Part shown: positions 1-8,521 of the stretch, piece by piece
Layout: each line of letters opens with the position of its first letter
Position numbering within the stretch: the first letter of the stretch is position 1
NCBI RefSeq assembly: GCF_902459775.1
Contig: NZ_CABPSQ010000007.1
Coordinates: 186,001 to 250,000, forward strand
Origin: Pandoraea captiosa
GTDB taxonomy: Bacteria > Pseudomonadota > Gammaproteobacteria > Burkholderiales > Burkholderiaceae
Length of the DNA stretch: 64,000 nucleotides
Reading direction: 5' to 3'
Notes under the pieces: generated by a model
Told to the model about the DNA's origin: nothing
The model's input: the letters and a program-made list of their open reading frames with translations, nothing else
Databases searched by the model: none
Made by a program: the position numbers and the translations under genes

Positions 1-788
1 CGGCCAAGGGCAAACTGCTCGCACAGGTCAAGGGGTGCGCCGGATGCCACACAGTGGATGGCTCGCCCGGCGTCGGACCCACCTGGCACGGCCTTTACGG
101 TAAGACGGAAACCTTCCAGGACGGCAGCTCCGCGCATGTCGACGATGCCTACCTTGCCTCGTTCATCCGCAATCCGACCGCACGCGTGCCCAAAGGCTTT
201 GCGCCGATCATGCCCGTCGTGGAACTCAGCGACGACGAACTGAAGGCGCTGATCGCCTACATCCGGACGCTGGGCGGCAAACCCGCCGTTCCGCCACCCT
301 CCACCCCACCCGCAGCATCGGCACGAGCCCTACCGTCGGCGCCATCGGCGCATGCTGCACCGTCAGCCCAACGTTTTCCCCCCGAAACCGAAACCTCTCA
401 CTCGGCCCATATGACCCGTACCCTCCAACACGCCGCCGCGAGTGCCGCGCTCGCGCTCGTGGCTGCCTCCGCGCCGTCAGTGGCATCGGCTGCGCCTCAG
501 CTCACACCGCAGACCCGGGCGAGCGACGTCCTGCTCGCGCAAAACTCGCTCCAGACACCGCGCCCGCCCGCACAGTACGCGCCGCTCACGCCGTCGGCGC
601 CGATGAATCAGGGAATTCAGCCACCGTCCCAACCTTCGCGCAGATCCGGCGGTACCGCCGGATTGCCACTGCAGAATGACCCCCGGACGACCGCGCCTCC
701 GCTCGCGATACCGCCCGGGCCATCCCCCGGCCCTCAGGCGCCGGGGCCGGCGCAGCCGAGCGTGCCGATGATTCGGCCCACGCCATAG
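1..788 (+). CDS. coxM: Cytochrome c oxidase subunit II, C-terminal part (CoxM-like), with fused secreted-type tail
   Basis: The gene is cut by the left edge; the frame starts at base 3. The first ~90 codons are a class I cytochrome c domain: heme motif CAGCH at bases 36-50 and a probable axial Met in GFAPIMP at base 210. Such a domain at the C-terminus of subunit II marks a caa3-type or CoxM-type oxidase that accepts electrons through covalent heme c on the periplasmic side. The CuA domain should lie upstream. From base 411 the same frame runs into MTRTLQHAAASAAL, then a hydrophobic stretch and an AxA-like site (ASVASA|AP), which looks like a complete signal peptide, followed by a Pro-rich tail. 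I see no Shine-Dalgarno before that Met. Subunit I follows 80 bp downstream, supporting the assignment. Confidence 0.8.
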   Translation, partial: AKGKLLAQVKGCAGCHTVDGSPGVGPTWHGLYGKTETFQDGSSAHVDDAYLASFIRNPTARVPKGFAPIMPVVELSDDELKALIAYIRTLGGKPAVPPPSTPPAASARALPSAPSAHAAPSAQRFPPETETSHSAHMTRTLQHAAASAALALVAASAPSVASAAPQLTPQTRASDVLLAQNSLQTPRPPAQYAPLTPSAPMNQGIQPPSQPSRRSGGTAGLPLQNDPRTTAPPLAIPPGPSPGPQAPGPAQPSVPMIRPTP

Positions 789-868
789 CCCCGCGTCGCA
801 AGCTGTGTGCGTCCGGCGCCGATCGGACCATACAGCGCAGGCGGGGCAGACACCAAGGGAGACACGTC

Positions 869-2851
869 ATGACAGGCAATGCCGGAAGCGACAGTTCCGC
901 CCCGGCGGGCGGACATGGTCCCGATGGTCCTGCAGGCCCTGATGGTCCGCACGGTCCGCACGGTCCGCACGGTCCAAATGGCGCTTATGGGGGCCATGGC
1001 CCGCAAAGCTTCTGGACGAAGTACGTCTGGAGCCAGGATCACAAGGTGATCGCGGTGCAATACACCTGCACCGCCATCGCGGTGGGGTTGGTCGGTCTGG
1101 TGCTCTCGAACCTGATGCGCATGCAGCTCGGTTTTCCCGGCAAGTTCTCCTTCATCGACGCCAACCATTATTACCAGTACGTCACCATGCACGGCATGAT
1201 CATGGTGATCTACCTGCTCACCGCACTGTTTCTTGGCGGCTTCGGCAACTACCTGATCCCGCTGATGGTCGGCGCGCGCGACATGGTCTTCCCGTTCCTG
1301 AACATGCTCAGCTACTGGGTGTACCTGCTCGCCGTCATCGTGCTCATGGCGAGCTTCTTCGTGCCCGGCGGGCCGACGGGCGCGGGCTGGACCCTCTACC
1401 CGCCGCAGGCCATCCTGCCAGGCACGCCGGGCACCGAATGGGGCATCGTGCTGATGCTCGTCTCGTTGCTGATCTTTATCGTGGCGGCGACGATGGGCGG
1501 TCTGAACTACGTCACCACGGTCCTGCAGGCACGCACCGAGGGCATGACGCTGCTGCGCATGCCGCTGACCGTGTGGGGCATCGTGATGGCGACGGTGCTG
1601 GCGCTGCTCGCATTTCCGGCGCTGTTCGTCTCCGGCGTGATGATGCTGCTCGACAAGACGCTGCACACCAGCTTCTTCATGCCCGCGCTCGTCTCGATGG
1701 GGCAGCCGCTCGACTATCGCGGCGGCAGCCCGCTGCTCTTCCAGCATCTGTTCTGGTTCTTCGGTCACCCGGAGGTGTACATCGTGGCGCTGCCCGCGTT
1801 CGGGATCGTGTCCGATCTCATCAGCGTGCACGCACGCAAGAACATCTTCGGCTACCGCATGATGGTCTGGGCGATTCTCGCCATCGGCGCGCTGTCGTTC
1901 GTGGTCTGGGCGCACCACATGTTCATCAGCGGCATGAATCCCTACTTCGGATTTCTCTTCGCGACGACCACGCTCATCATCGCCATTCCCACGGCCATCA
2001 AGGTCTACAACTGGGTGCTCACGCTGTGGCGAGGCGACATTCATCTGACGGTGCCGATGCTCTTCGCCATCGGCTTCATCAGCACCTTCGTCATCGGCGG
2101 ACTCACCGGGCTGTTCCTTGGCAACGTGAGCGTGGACATGCCGTTGTCGAACACGTACTTCGTCGTGGCGCACTTCCACATGGTGATGGGCGTGGCGCCC
2201 CTGCTCACGATCTTCGGCGGCATTTATCACTGGTATCCGCTGGTGACCGGCAGACGTCTGAACGACCGGCTGGGGCAGTGGCATTTCTGGATCACGTTTC
2301 TCGGCACCTACGCCATCTTCTTTCCGATGCATTATCTCGGCGTACTCGGTATGCCACGGCGCTACTACGAGTTCCAGAACTACAGCTTCATTCCGGACTC
2401 CGCGCACGCGATGAACGCCTACATCTCGGTCGCGGCATTCATCGTGGCGCTGGGGCAGTTGCTGTTCCTGTTCAACCTCGCGTGGAGCGTGCGCCACGGC
2501 AGACCGGCTGGCGCGAATCCATGGCGGGCGGCGTCGCTCGAATGGCAAACGCCCAACGTACCCCCCGTCCACGGCAATTGGGGGCCGGTGTTGCCCACTG
2601 CGTATCGCTGGCCATATGAGTACAGCGTGCCGGGCGATGTCGACGACGTCGTGCCGCAGAACCTCGCGCCGGACCCGCGTCGCCCCGCCACGCTCGTCAA
2701 CGGCGATTCAGCAGCGCTGCATGGGCGCGTCGCGCCACCGGGATCGCCCGGAACCGCGCCCCATGGGCCACCCAACTCGCCGTCTTCCGGGGCACCCGGA
2801 GGACCCACACCCGGCTCCACACCCGGACCCACACCGGGAGCGACATCATGA
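869..2851 (+). CDS. coxN: Cytochrome c oxidase subunit I (CoxN-like)
   Basis: Heme-copper oxidase catalytic subunit, 660 aa, an inner-membrane protein with about 12 helices that reduces O2 and pumps protons. Visible ligands: a heme His in MHGMI (residue 108), the CuB His and cross-linked Tyr in GHPEVY (His300), the paired CuB histidines in AHHMF (349-350), and the heme/CuB histidines in HFHMV (435, 437). GGGAGA precedes the ATG. The N-terminus carries a low-complexity GPDG/GPHG repeat of about 40 residues before the usual FWTKYVWSQDHK start. The C-terminus extends past the core into a Gly/Pro-rich tail (GPTPGSTPG type). The stop overlaps the next start as ATGA. The order II-I-III-III matches Bradyrhizobium coxMNOP, an alternative aa3-type oxidase. 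Confidence 0.93.
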   Translation: MTGNAGSDSSAPAGGHGPDGPAGPDGPHGPHGPHGPNGAYGGHGPQSFWTKYVWSQDHKVIAVQYTCTAIAVGLVGLVLSNLMRMQLGFPGKFSFIDANHYYQYVTMHGMIMVIYLLTALFLGGFGNYLIPLMVGARDMVFPFLNMLSYWVYLLAVIVLMASFFVPGGPTGAGWTLYPPQAILPGTPGTEWGIVLMLVSLLIFIVAATMGGLNYVTTVLQARTEGMTLLRMPLTVWGIVMATVLALLAFPALFVSGVMMLLDKTLHTSFFMPALVSMGQPLDYRGGSPLLFQHLFWFFGHPEVYIVALPAFGIVSDLISVHARKNIFGYRMMVWAILAIGALSFVVWAHHMFISGMNPYFGFLFATTTLIIAIPTAIKVYNWVLTLWRGDIHLTVPMLFAIGFISTFVIGGLTGLFLGNVSVDMPLSNTYFVVAHFHMVMGVAPLLTIFGGIYHWYPLVTGRRLNDRLGQWHFWITFLGTYAIFFPMHYLGVLGMPRRYYEFQNYSFIPDSAHAMNAYISVAAFIVALGQLLFLFNLAWSVRHGRPAGANPWRAASLEWQTPNVPPVHGNWGPVLPTAYRWPYEYSVPGDVDDVVPQNLAPDPRRPATLVNGDSAALHGRVAPPGSPGTAPHGPPNSPSSGAPGGPTPGSTPGPTPGATS

Positions 2852-3480
2852 GACCTGTTCCGACCTGGCCACCGATGCCCCCCGGCGGCACGCCCGTCGC
2901 GCAGCCGCGTCGGCGCGAGGCGTCACAGATCGCGCTGTGGTGGCTCATGGGGGTCATCGGCATGCTTTTCGGCCTCATGCTCGTGGCATATGTGATGCGC
3001 ATGAGCCTCGGCGACTGGCGCGCGTTGCCGCCGGTCGATGCGTTGTGGTTCAACACCGGACTCCTGGCGGCGGCGTGCATCGTGATGCAGTCTTCGGCGT
3101 CGCAGGCCAGACGTGGCGAGCTGCGGCGCTCGCGCCGCGAGTGGCGCCTCGCGGGGGCCTTTGCGCTGGCGTTCGTGGCCGGACAACTCTGGGTGTGGCG
3201 CGATCTGCACGTGCAGCATTACGGCGTGAGCGGCAATCCTGCGAACAGTTTCTTCTTTCTGCTGACCGGATTGCACGCGTTGCATTTGCTCGGCGGTCTG
3301 GTGGCGTGGGCGTTACTCGCACCGCATCGCATGACGCATGCGACGCGCGCGAGACGCCTCTCGCTCACGGCGCAGTACTGGCACTTTCTGTTCGCTCTGT
3401 GGATCGTGTTGTTCGCGGCCATCGTCAATCTCACGCCGGAGATCGCACAACGCCTGTGCGGCACCGGTGTCGGTCCCTGA
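2848..3480 (+). CDS. coxO: Cytochrome c oxidase subunit III family protein (CoxO-like)
   Basis: 210 aa, overlapping the subunit I stop by 4 bp, so probably translationally coupled. It has about five hydrophobic helices and the subunit III signatures LLTGLHALHLLGGL (around residue 146) and QYWHFLFALWIVLF near the C-terminus. A short Pro-rich cytoplasmic N-terminus precedes the first helix. Subunit III stabilises subunit I and its proton uptake. It is followed by a second, different subunit III gene, the arrangement known from coxMNOP operons, so the pair is a family feature and not a recent duplication. Confidence 0.85.
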   Translation: MRPVPTWPPMPPGGTPVAQPRRREASQIALWWLMGVIGMLFGLMLVAYVMRMSLGDWRALPPVDALWFNTGLLAAACIVMQSSASQARRGELRRSRREWRLAGAFALAFVAGQLWVWRDLHVQHYGVSGNPANSFFFLLTGLHALHLLGGLVAWALLAPHRMTHATRARRLSLTAQYWHFLFALWIVLFAAIVNLTPEIAQRLCGTGVGP

Positions 3481-3510
3481 GCGCCGCGTCGGCAAGCGAG
3501 GAGTCGCATC

Positions 3511-4221
3511 GTGAATACGTCACCGTCAGCCGCTGTTCCCACAACCGGTGTCCCCACGGCTACCGACCCGCCCTCCGGATGGCGCGGAGTCGTGACCGAC
3601 TGGGCCGGAGATCGCGCCACCTTTCGCGTGCCGTGGGGCAAGGCGATGATGTGGATCTTCCTGCTCTCGGACACCTTCGTGTTCAGCAGCTTCCTGATCG
3701 GCTACATGACCGTGCGCATGTCGACGACGGCGACCTGGCCGAACCCGGCGGAGATCTTCGCGCTCAGTGTGAACGGTCATCCGGTGCCGCTGTTGCTCAT
3801 CGCCATCATGACGTTCGTGCTCATCACGAGCAGCGGCACCATGGCAATGGCGGTGAACTATGCGTATCGGCGCGATCGCGACAAGACCGCCGCCTGCATT
3901 CTCGCGACGGCCTACTTCGGTATCGCGTTCGTCGGCATGCAGGCGTTCGAATGGACGAATCTGATCGTGCACGAAGGCATTCGCCCGTGGAGCAACGCCA
4001 TGGGCGCGGCGCAGTTCGGTGCGTGCTTTTTCATGATCACGGGGTTTCACGGGCTGCACGTGAGCGCAGGCGTGATCTATCTGCTGACGGTCATGCGTCA
4101 GGTGCTCAACGGCACGCTGGAGCGGCACGACAAATACGAACGCGTCGAGATCGCGGGCCTGTACTGGCACTTCGTGGACCTCGTGTGGGTGTTCATCTTT
4201 GCCTTGTTCTATCTCTGGTAA
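3511..4221 (+). CDS. coxP: Cytochrome c oxidase subunit III (CoxP-like)
   Basis: 236 aa with the typical subunit III helices: WGKAMMWIFLLSDTFVFSSF early, ITGFHGLHVSAGVIYLL at about 175-195 and GLYWHFVDLVWVFIFALFY at the C-terminus, including the conserved GFHG-H and YWHFVD motifs. It lies 30 bp after coxO and 9 bp before the subunit IV gene. GAGGAG at 3500-3505 is a usable Shine-Dalgarno for the GTG at 3511. It is closer to the canonical CyoC/CtaE type than the preceding gene, so the operon encodes two non-identical subunit III proteins. Confidence 0.9.
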   Translation: MNTSPSAAVPTTGVPTATDPPSGWRGVVTDWAGDRATFRVPWGKAMMWIFLLSDTFVFSSFLIGYMTVRMSTTATWPNPAEIFALSVNGHPVPLLLIAIMTFVLITSSGTMAMAVNYAYRRDRDKTAACILATAYFGIAFVGMQAFEWTNLIVHEGIRPWSNAMGAAQFGACFFMITGFHGLHVSAGVIYLLTVMRQVLNGTLERHDKYERVEIAGLYWHFVDLVWVFIFALFYLW

Positions 4222-4230
4222 GGAGGCTTC

Positions 4231-4620
4231 ATGGAAATGGAACCTTCCACGACCCCGATGGGCGCACGTCCGGCCGATTCCCTTGATTCTCCTGCCGTGC
4301 CGACGCGTGCCGAACACACAGGACAGCAACACTCGGTGGGTCTCTATCTGAAGGTCTGGGGGCTATTGTTCGTGCTCTCGACGTTTTCCTATCTCGTCGA
4401 CTACGCGAATCTGCAAGGCTACCTGCGATGGGGATTGATTCTTGTGCTGATGGTCGCGAAAGCCGGGCTGATCGTGGCGATTTTCATGCACATGCGCTGG
4501 GAGCGGCTTGCGCTCGTCTACGCCATTCTGGTCCCGCCGCTCGCGCTGCTCGTGCTGATGTCGTTGATGGCGTCGGAAGCCGATTTCACGTTCGTCACAC
4601 GGCTTGCGCACTTCCGGTAA
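4231..4620 (+). CDS. Cytochrome c oxidase subunit IV family protein
   Basis: 129 aa with three predicted membrane helices after a ~30-residue polar N-terminus. The motif VAKAGLIVAIFMHMRWE in the middle helix pair is typical of the small CoxF/CyoD-like subunit IV (prokaryotic cytochrome c oxidase subunit IV family). A strong AAGGAGG (4220-4226) lies just before the ATG. It is the last gene of the oxidase operon and ends 14 bp before the convergent LysR gene, with no clear terminator between them. Confidence 0.85.
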   Translation: MEMEPSTTPMGARPADSLDSPAVPTRAEHTGQQHSVGLYLKVWGLLFVLSTFSYLVDYANLQGYLRWGLILVLMVAKAGLIVAIFMHMRWERLALVYAILVPPLALLVLMSLMASEADFTFVTRLAHFR

Positions 4621-4634
4621 GTGCGCTGCGGACG

Positions 4635-5567
4635 TTACAACAGTTCCACGAGGCGGCGATCGCTCTTCTGGCAGTACTCGGTGCACGCCAGACGTGCGGC
4701 GGTCGCGGCGCCGTGAACGAAGAGCGGCGCATCGGCGCGCCGCGACATCGATACGACGATGGACGGCGGCGCTGGTTGCAAGGGCAGTTCCACGACTTCG
4801 CCGTTGGCGATCAAGGTGTCGACGAACAGGCGCGGAATCGCCGCCACACCGAAACCATCGCGCACCAACTGCACGATCACGGCAATCGACGGCGAACCGG
4901 TCACGCGCGTTTCCGACAGCGGCACGCCGTGCACGCCCGCGAGCTTCGCCACGATATCTTCCAGCGCGCGGTGCGGCGCGGTGCCGCGACCATAGGTCAG
5001 TATCGGATGCTGAAGCACTTGCTTGGCGAGTCCGCTGCGCGTGTTCGGAAACATGCCTTTGCGCGCAATCCAATGCACGGGGTAGTTGGCCAGTGCGTTG
5101 CACACGACGCTGCTGTCGTCGCTGCCTTCCACGCGAATGATGAGATCGAGTTCGTCAGCCATGAGACGTCGCTGCAATTGCACCGAGACGTCGACCGTCA
5201 ACTCGACTTCGAGCGTGGGGTAGTCGGCAGCGAGGCGGCGCAGGTAGTTCGGCAGCCAGCTGTGCACCACCGTCTCGATGACACCGAGCCGCAAGCGACC
5301 CCGCATGGTGCTCTCGCCATCGGCCGCCGCTTGAAGACGTCGTGCCGCTTCCACCACCGCTTTCGCATAACCCAGCAAGTACTCGCCGTTCGGCGTGAGG
5401 CGAAACTCCCGGCTTTCGCGATCCACGAGTTCGGTCTTCAACTCCTCTTCGAGCACCTTGAGTCGTTGCGAAATCGCGGCCGGCGTGGCGTGCAATGCGG
5501 CGGCCGTCGCACGGAAGTTGCGCAGCATGGCCAGTGTGACGAAGGTTTCGAGAAAGCGCGTATTCAT
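4635..5567 (-). CDS. LysR-family transcriptional regulator
   Basis: 310 aa. The N-terminal winged helix-turn-helix is clear (FRATAAALHATPAAISQRLKVLEEEL, residues ~18-43), followed by a LysR substrate-binding domain (SMRGRLRLGVIET onward). It is transcribed away from the D-glutamate cyclase-family gene across a 238-bp intergenic region, the usual arrangement for a LysR regulator and its target. I infer that it controls the cyclase/transporter/5-oxoprolinase genes. The inducer cannot be read from sequence. Confidence 0.92.
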   Translation of the reverse strand: MNTRFLETFVTLAMLRNFRATAAALHATPAAISQRLKVLEEELKTELVDRESREFRLTPNGEYLLGYAKAVVEAARRLQAAADGESTMRGRLRLGVIETVVHSWLPNYLRRLAADYPTLEVELTVDVSVQLQRRLMADELDLIIRVEGSDDSSVVCNALANYPVHWIARKGMFPNTRSGLAKQVLQHPILTYGRGTAPHRALEDIVAKLAGVHGVPLSETRVTGSPSIAVIVQLVRDGFGVAAIPRLFVDTLIANGEVVELPLQPAPPSIVVSMSRRADAPLFVHGAATAARLACTEYCQKSDRRLVELL

Positions 5568-5805
5568 GAAGGCGGGGTGGCCGGCTTGGCAGCGGGAGAC
5601 TGCCCAAATTCGCTAACTTACCGTGTACGAGGTACGAACGGGTCAGTGAAAATTAATGCAACGAACCCCGGGAAAACCCGTGAAGTCGTTAAGAAATTCT
5701 ATACGGCGGTGCGAACAAAAACTCGTTAGCGATAACTTTTTTTTCTTCCTATTCTTCTGGCTATCCGATGCCGACATGGCATCCCACCCAAACGCCGGAT
5801 CTGCC

Positions 5806-6627
5806 ATGAACCATCGAGCCACCCCGCACGATTTCACTTCGCAACGCGAGACCATCACGCCTTACGAATTCCGTCAGGCGGTGCGCTCGGCGCAGTTCCG
5901 GGGACCGACCGCCGGCTACTGCGGCGACTTCGCGCAGGCCAATCTGGCGATTCTGCCTGTGGCCCATGCCCATGATTTCCTGCGGTTCTGTCAAAGCAAC
6001 CCGAAGGCCTGCCCGCTGCTGGGTGTTGGCGAACCGGGTCAATGGCATGTGCCTTCGCTGGGCCGCGAGGTGGACATCCGCACCGACGTGCCGGGCTACA
6101 ACGTCTATCGCGACGGCAAGCTCGCGGCGCAGGTCGACAACCTTGCCGAGTTCTGGCAAAGCGACTTCGTGGTGTTCGCGATCGGCTGCTCGTTCTCGTT
6201 CGAAGATATGCTCGCCAAGGCCGGTATCGGGTTGCGCCACGTGGAAGAGGGCTGCAATGTGCCGATGTACCGCACGAATATCGCGAATCAGCGTGCCGGC
6301 AAGTTCGGTGGCGAACTGGTCGTGTCGATGCGTCCCATGAAGGGGGCCGACGCGATTCGGGCAGTGCAGATCACGTCGCGTTTTCCGGGCGTGCATGGCG
6401 CACCGATTCATATCGGCGACCCCGCTGAGTTGGGCATTGCCGACCTGTCGAAGCCGGACTTCGGCGACGCCGTGACGATTCGCGACGGCGAGTTGCCCGT
6501 GTACTGGGCCTGTGGCGTAACGCCGCAAACGGCGCTCATGGGCGCCAGGTTGCCGCTGGCCATCGGGCATCGCCCCGGCTACATGCTGATGACCGACATT
6601 CCGAACGCTACGTTGGCCGTCTTCTGA
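5806..6627 (+). CDS. D-glutamate cyclase-family / putative hydro-lyase (DUF1445)
   Basis: 273 aa from this ATG, near the family's usual ~265 aa; an in-frame ATG at 5776 would add 10 residues and neither start has a strong Shine-Dalgarno. Family hallmarks are [45 protein letters not shown]-like [13 protein letters not shown] and the C-terminal [11 protein letters not shown]. Bacterial members are annotated as putative hydro-lyases. The mitochondrial relative DGLUCY converts D-glutamate to 5-oxo-D-proline. The downstream neighbours are a transporter and a 5-oxoprolinase, which fits the D-glutamate cyclase reading better than a generic hydro-lyase. No signal peptide is seen, so it is probably cytoplasmic. 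Confidence 0.85.
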   Translation: MNHRATPHDFTSQRETITPYEFRQAVRSAQFRGPTAGYCGDFAQANLAILPVAHAHDFLRFCQSNPKACPLLGVGEPGQWHVPSLGREVDIRTDVPGYNVYRDGKLAAQVDNLAEFWQSDFVVFAIGCSFSFEDMLAKAGIGLRHVEEGCNVPMYRTNIANQRAGKFGGELVVSMRPMKGADAIRAVQITSRFPGVHGAPIHIGDPAELGIADLSKPDFGDAVTIRDGELPVYWACGVTPQTALMGARLPLAIGHRPGYMLMTDIPNATLAVF

Positions 6628-6884
6628 GCCCGGCACGGCGTGCATTGACACGACATATTCGACGCGCTGCCTTCGCTTCAGGACATTCGTCTGCGCAGCG
6701 CGCCAACCCTGCAGCACCCGCATCACCTCGCATCAACTCGTATCACGCAGTCAGAAAAGAAACCGCGCCATTGACGGCTGCGGCGGGTGTTCTATCGCCC
6801 GCCGGTGACCTCTCACGCCTGTTGGGAGCGCGCGGTCCCAGTGCACCACACGGCAAGACAGGACATCACCGGAGCCTTTTTCTC

Positions 6885-8210
6885 ATGGAAAGCAAAACCC
6901 CACTCGCGGCCCCCGCAGCGACGAACTCCTCCGCCTCCGACGAGGCCGGCGGTAGCCTGTTCGGCTGGTACGGCGAGGCCACCCCGCGCGAAAAGCGCGC
7001 GTTCTGGAGCTGCAAGGTCGGTTACATGCTCGACGGCATGGACACCCAGATGCTGAGCTTCGTCATTCCGACGCTGATCGCCACGTGGGGCATCAGCCTC
7101 GCCGACGCGGGCTTCATCGGTACGCTCACGCTGCTCGCTTCGGCGCTCGGCGGTTGGGTCGCCGGCATTCTGTCGGACCGCATCGGCCGTGTGCGCACGC
7201 TGCAACTCACCGTGCTGTGGTTCGCCCTGTTCACGGGGCTGTGCGGTCTCGCGCAAAACTATCATCAGCTGCTCGCGGCACGCGCCCTCATGGGCTTCGG
7301 CTTCGGCGGCGAATGGACGGCCGGCGCCGTGCTCATCGGTGAAGTGATCCGCGCCCGCGATCGCGGCAAGGCGGTCGGTCTCGTGCAGTCCGGCTGGGCC
7401 ATCGGCTGGGGGCTGACGGCGATTCTCTACTCGGTGCTGTTCTCCCTGCTGCCGGGCGACATGGCGTGGCGCGCACTCTTCCTCATCGGCTTGCTGCCTG
7501 CGCTGCTGGTGCTGTTCATCCGTCGGTACGTGCAAGAGCCGGAGGTGTACCAGAAGGAGAAGGCCAAGCAGGCGAAGTCCGAAGACGCGCCGGGTCTGGC
7601 CGCCATCTTCAGTCCGGCACTGCTCTCGACGACGATTCGCGCTGCGCTGCTGACAACGGGCGCTCAAGGCGGCTACTACGCGATCACGACGTGGCTGCCC
7701 ACGTACCTGAAAACCGAGCGTCACCTGACCGTCATGGGCACCGGCGGATATCTCGCGATGATCATCTTCGGGTCGTGGGTCGGCTATCTGGCCAGCTCGT
7801 ATCTGACGGATCGCCTCGGTCGCAAGCCGAACTTCATTCTGTTCGCCGTGGGCTCGATGGTGATCGCCTTCTCTTACACGTCGCTGCCCCTGACCGACAG
7901 CGCCATGTTCTGGCTTGGCTTCCCGCTCGGGTTCTTCGCCTCGGGCATCTTCAGCGGCATGGGCGCATTCCTGACCGAACTGTTCCCCACGCGTGTTCGC
8001 GGCTCTGGCCAGGGCTTTTGCTACAACGTCGGCCGTGCCATCGGAGCCCTGTTCCCGTTCCTGATCGGCATGCTCTCGAAGCAATACGGTCTGGGCACGA
8101 CCATCGGTATCTTCGCCGGCGTGGCGTACGGGGTGCTGATTCTCGCGGCGCTCACGTTGCCCGAGACGCGTGGCCGGGAACTCGAATCGCTCGAGACGCG
8201 CACCGCCTGA
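6885..8210 (+). CDS. MFS transporter (sugar acid/aromatic acid:H+ symporter type)
   Basis: 441 aa, about 12 membrane helices in two halves. The inter-helix motif A is present as GILSDRIGRVRT in the N-half and as LTDRLGRKPNF in the C-half, and the LARALMGFGFGGEWTAG segment is typical of metabolite:H+ symporters. GGAG at 6871 supports the ATG at 6885. It sits between the D-glutamate cyclase-family gene and the 5-oxoprolinase on the same strand, so it is a good candidate for uptake of D-glutamate, 5-oxoproline or a related acid (inference). 257 bp separate it from the upstream gene. Confidence 0.85.
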   Translation: MESKTPLAAPAATNSSASDEAGGSLFGWYGEATPREKRAFWSCKVGYMLDGMDTQMLSFVIPTLIATWGISLADAGFIGTLTLLASALGGWVAGILSDRIGRVRTLQLTVLWFALFTGLCGLAQNYHQLLAARALMGFGFGGEWTAGAVLIGEVIRARDRGKAVGLVQSGWAIGWGLTAILYSVLFSLLPGDMAWRALFLIGLLPALLVLFIRRYVQEPEVYQKEKAKQAKSEDAPGLAAIFSPALLSTTIRAALLTTGAQGGYYAITTWLPTYLKTERHLTVMGTGGYLAMIIFGSWVGYLASSYLTDRLGRKPNFILFAVGSMVIAFSYTSLPLTDSAMFWLGFPLGFFASGIFSGMGAFLTELFPTRVRGSGQGFCYNVGRAIGALFPFLIGMLSKQYGLGTTIGIFAGVAYGVLILAALTLPETRGRELESLETRTA

Positions 8211-8521
8211 CGCCTTGCCAGCGAAGGGCGCCCGGACTGCGACAGGCAGGACACGCAGGAACGGGCGCCCGCGAAACACCGCGGCAGCCGTCGCTGCCGC
8301 GCCCGACGACTTCGTTTCGTACGACTCCCGTTAGCCAAACCACCAGTGTGCGGACCGATCCGAGCGTCTTCGGTGAGGCCTGCGCCGGGATTCGTGCGTC
8401 CATCGGTTTGGACAACGAATTGATGCGATAAGCCGATGTGACAAGCCGATGTGACAAGCCGATGCATCATGCATCGTCCCATTCTTGATTCTCGTTTGAC
8501 CATTGCTTTGCGAGTGACACC
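8211..8521. other. 311-bp gap with 13-bp tandem repeat before the 5-oxoprolinase
   Basis: No gene is supported here. Near its 3' end a 13-bp unit, AAGCCGATGTGAC, occurs twice and then in part (8430-8464), followed by a small dyad GATGCA-TCA-TGCATC (8461-8475). This lies in the probable promoter or leader of the 5-oxoprolinase gene and could be a regulator site or slippage-prone DNA. No terminator with a T-run is seen after the transporter. Confidence 0.5.

Noticed and set aside
734-2572. 612-codon frame antisense to cytochrome oxidase subunit I
   Set aside because: Composition is that of a reverse complement shadow (His/Arg/Glu-rich) and the opposite strand gene is certain.
2848-4221. Recent duplication of subunit III
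   Set aside because: The two proteins differ widely in sequence and length; coxMNOP-type operons normally carry two.
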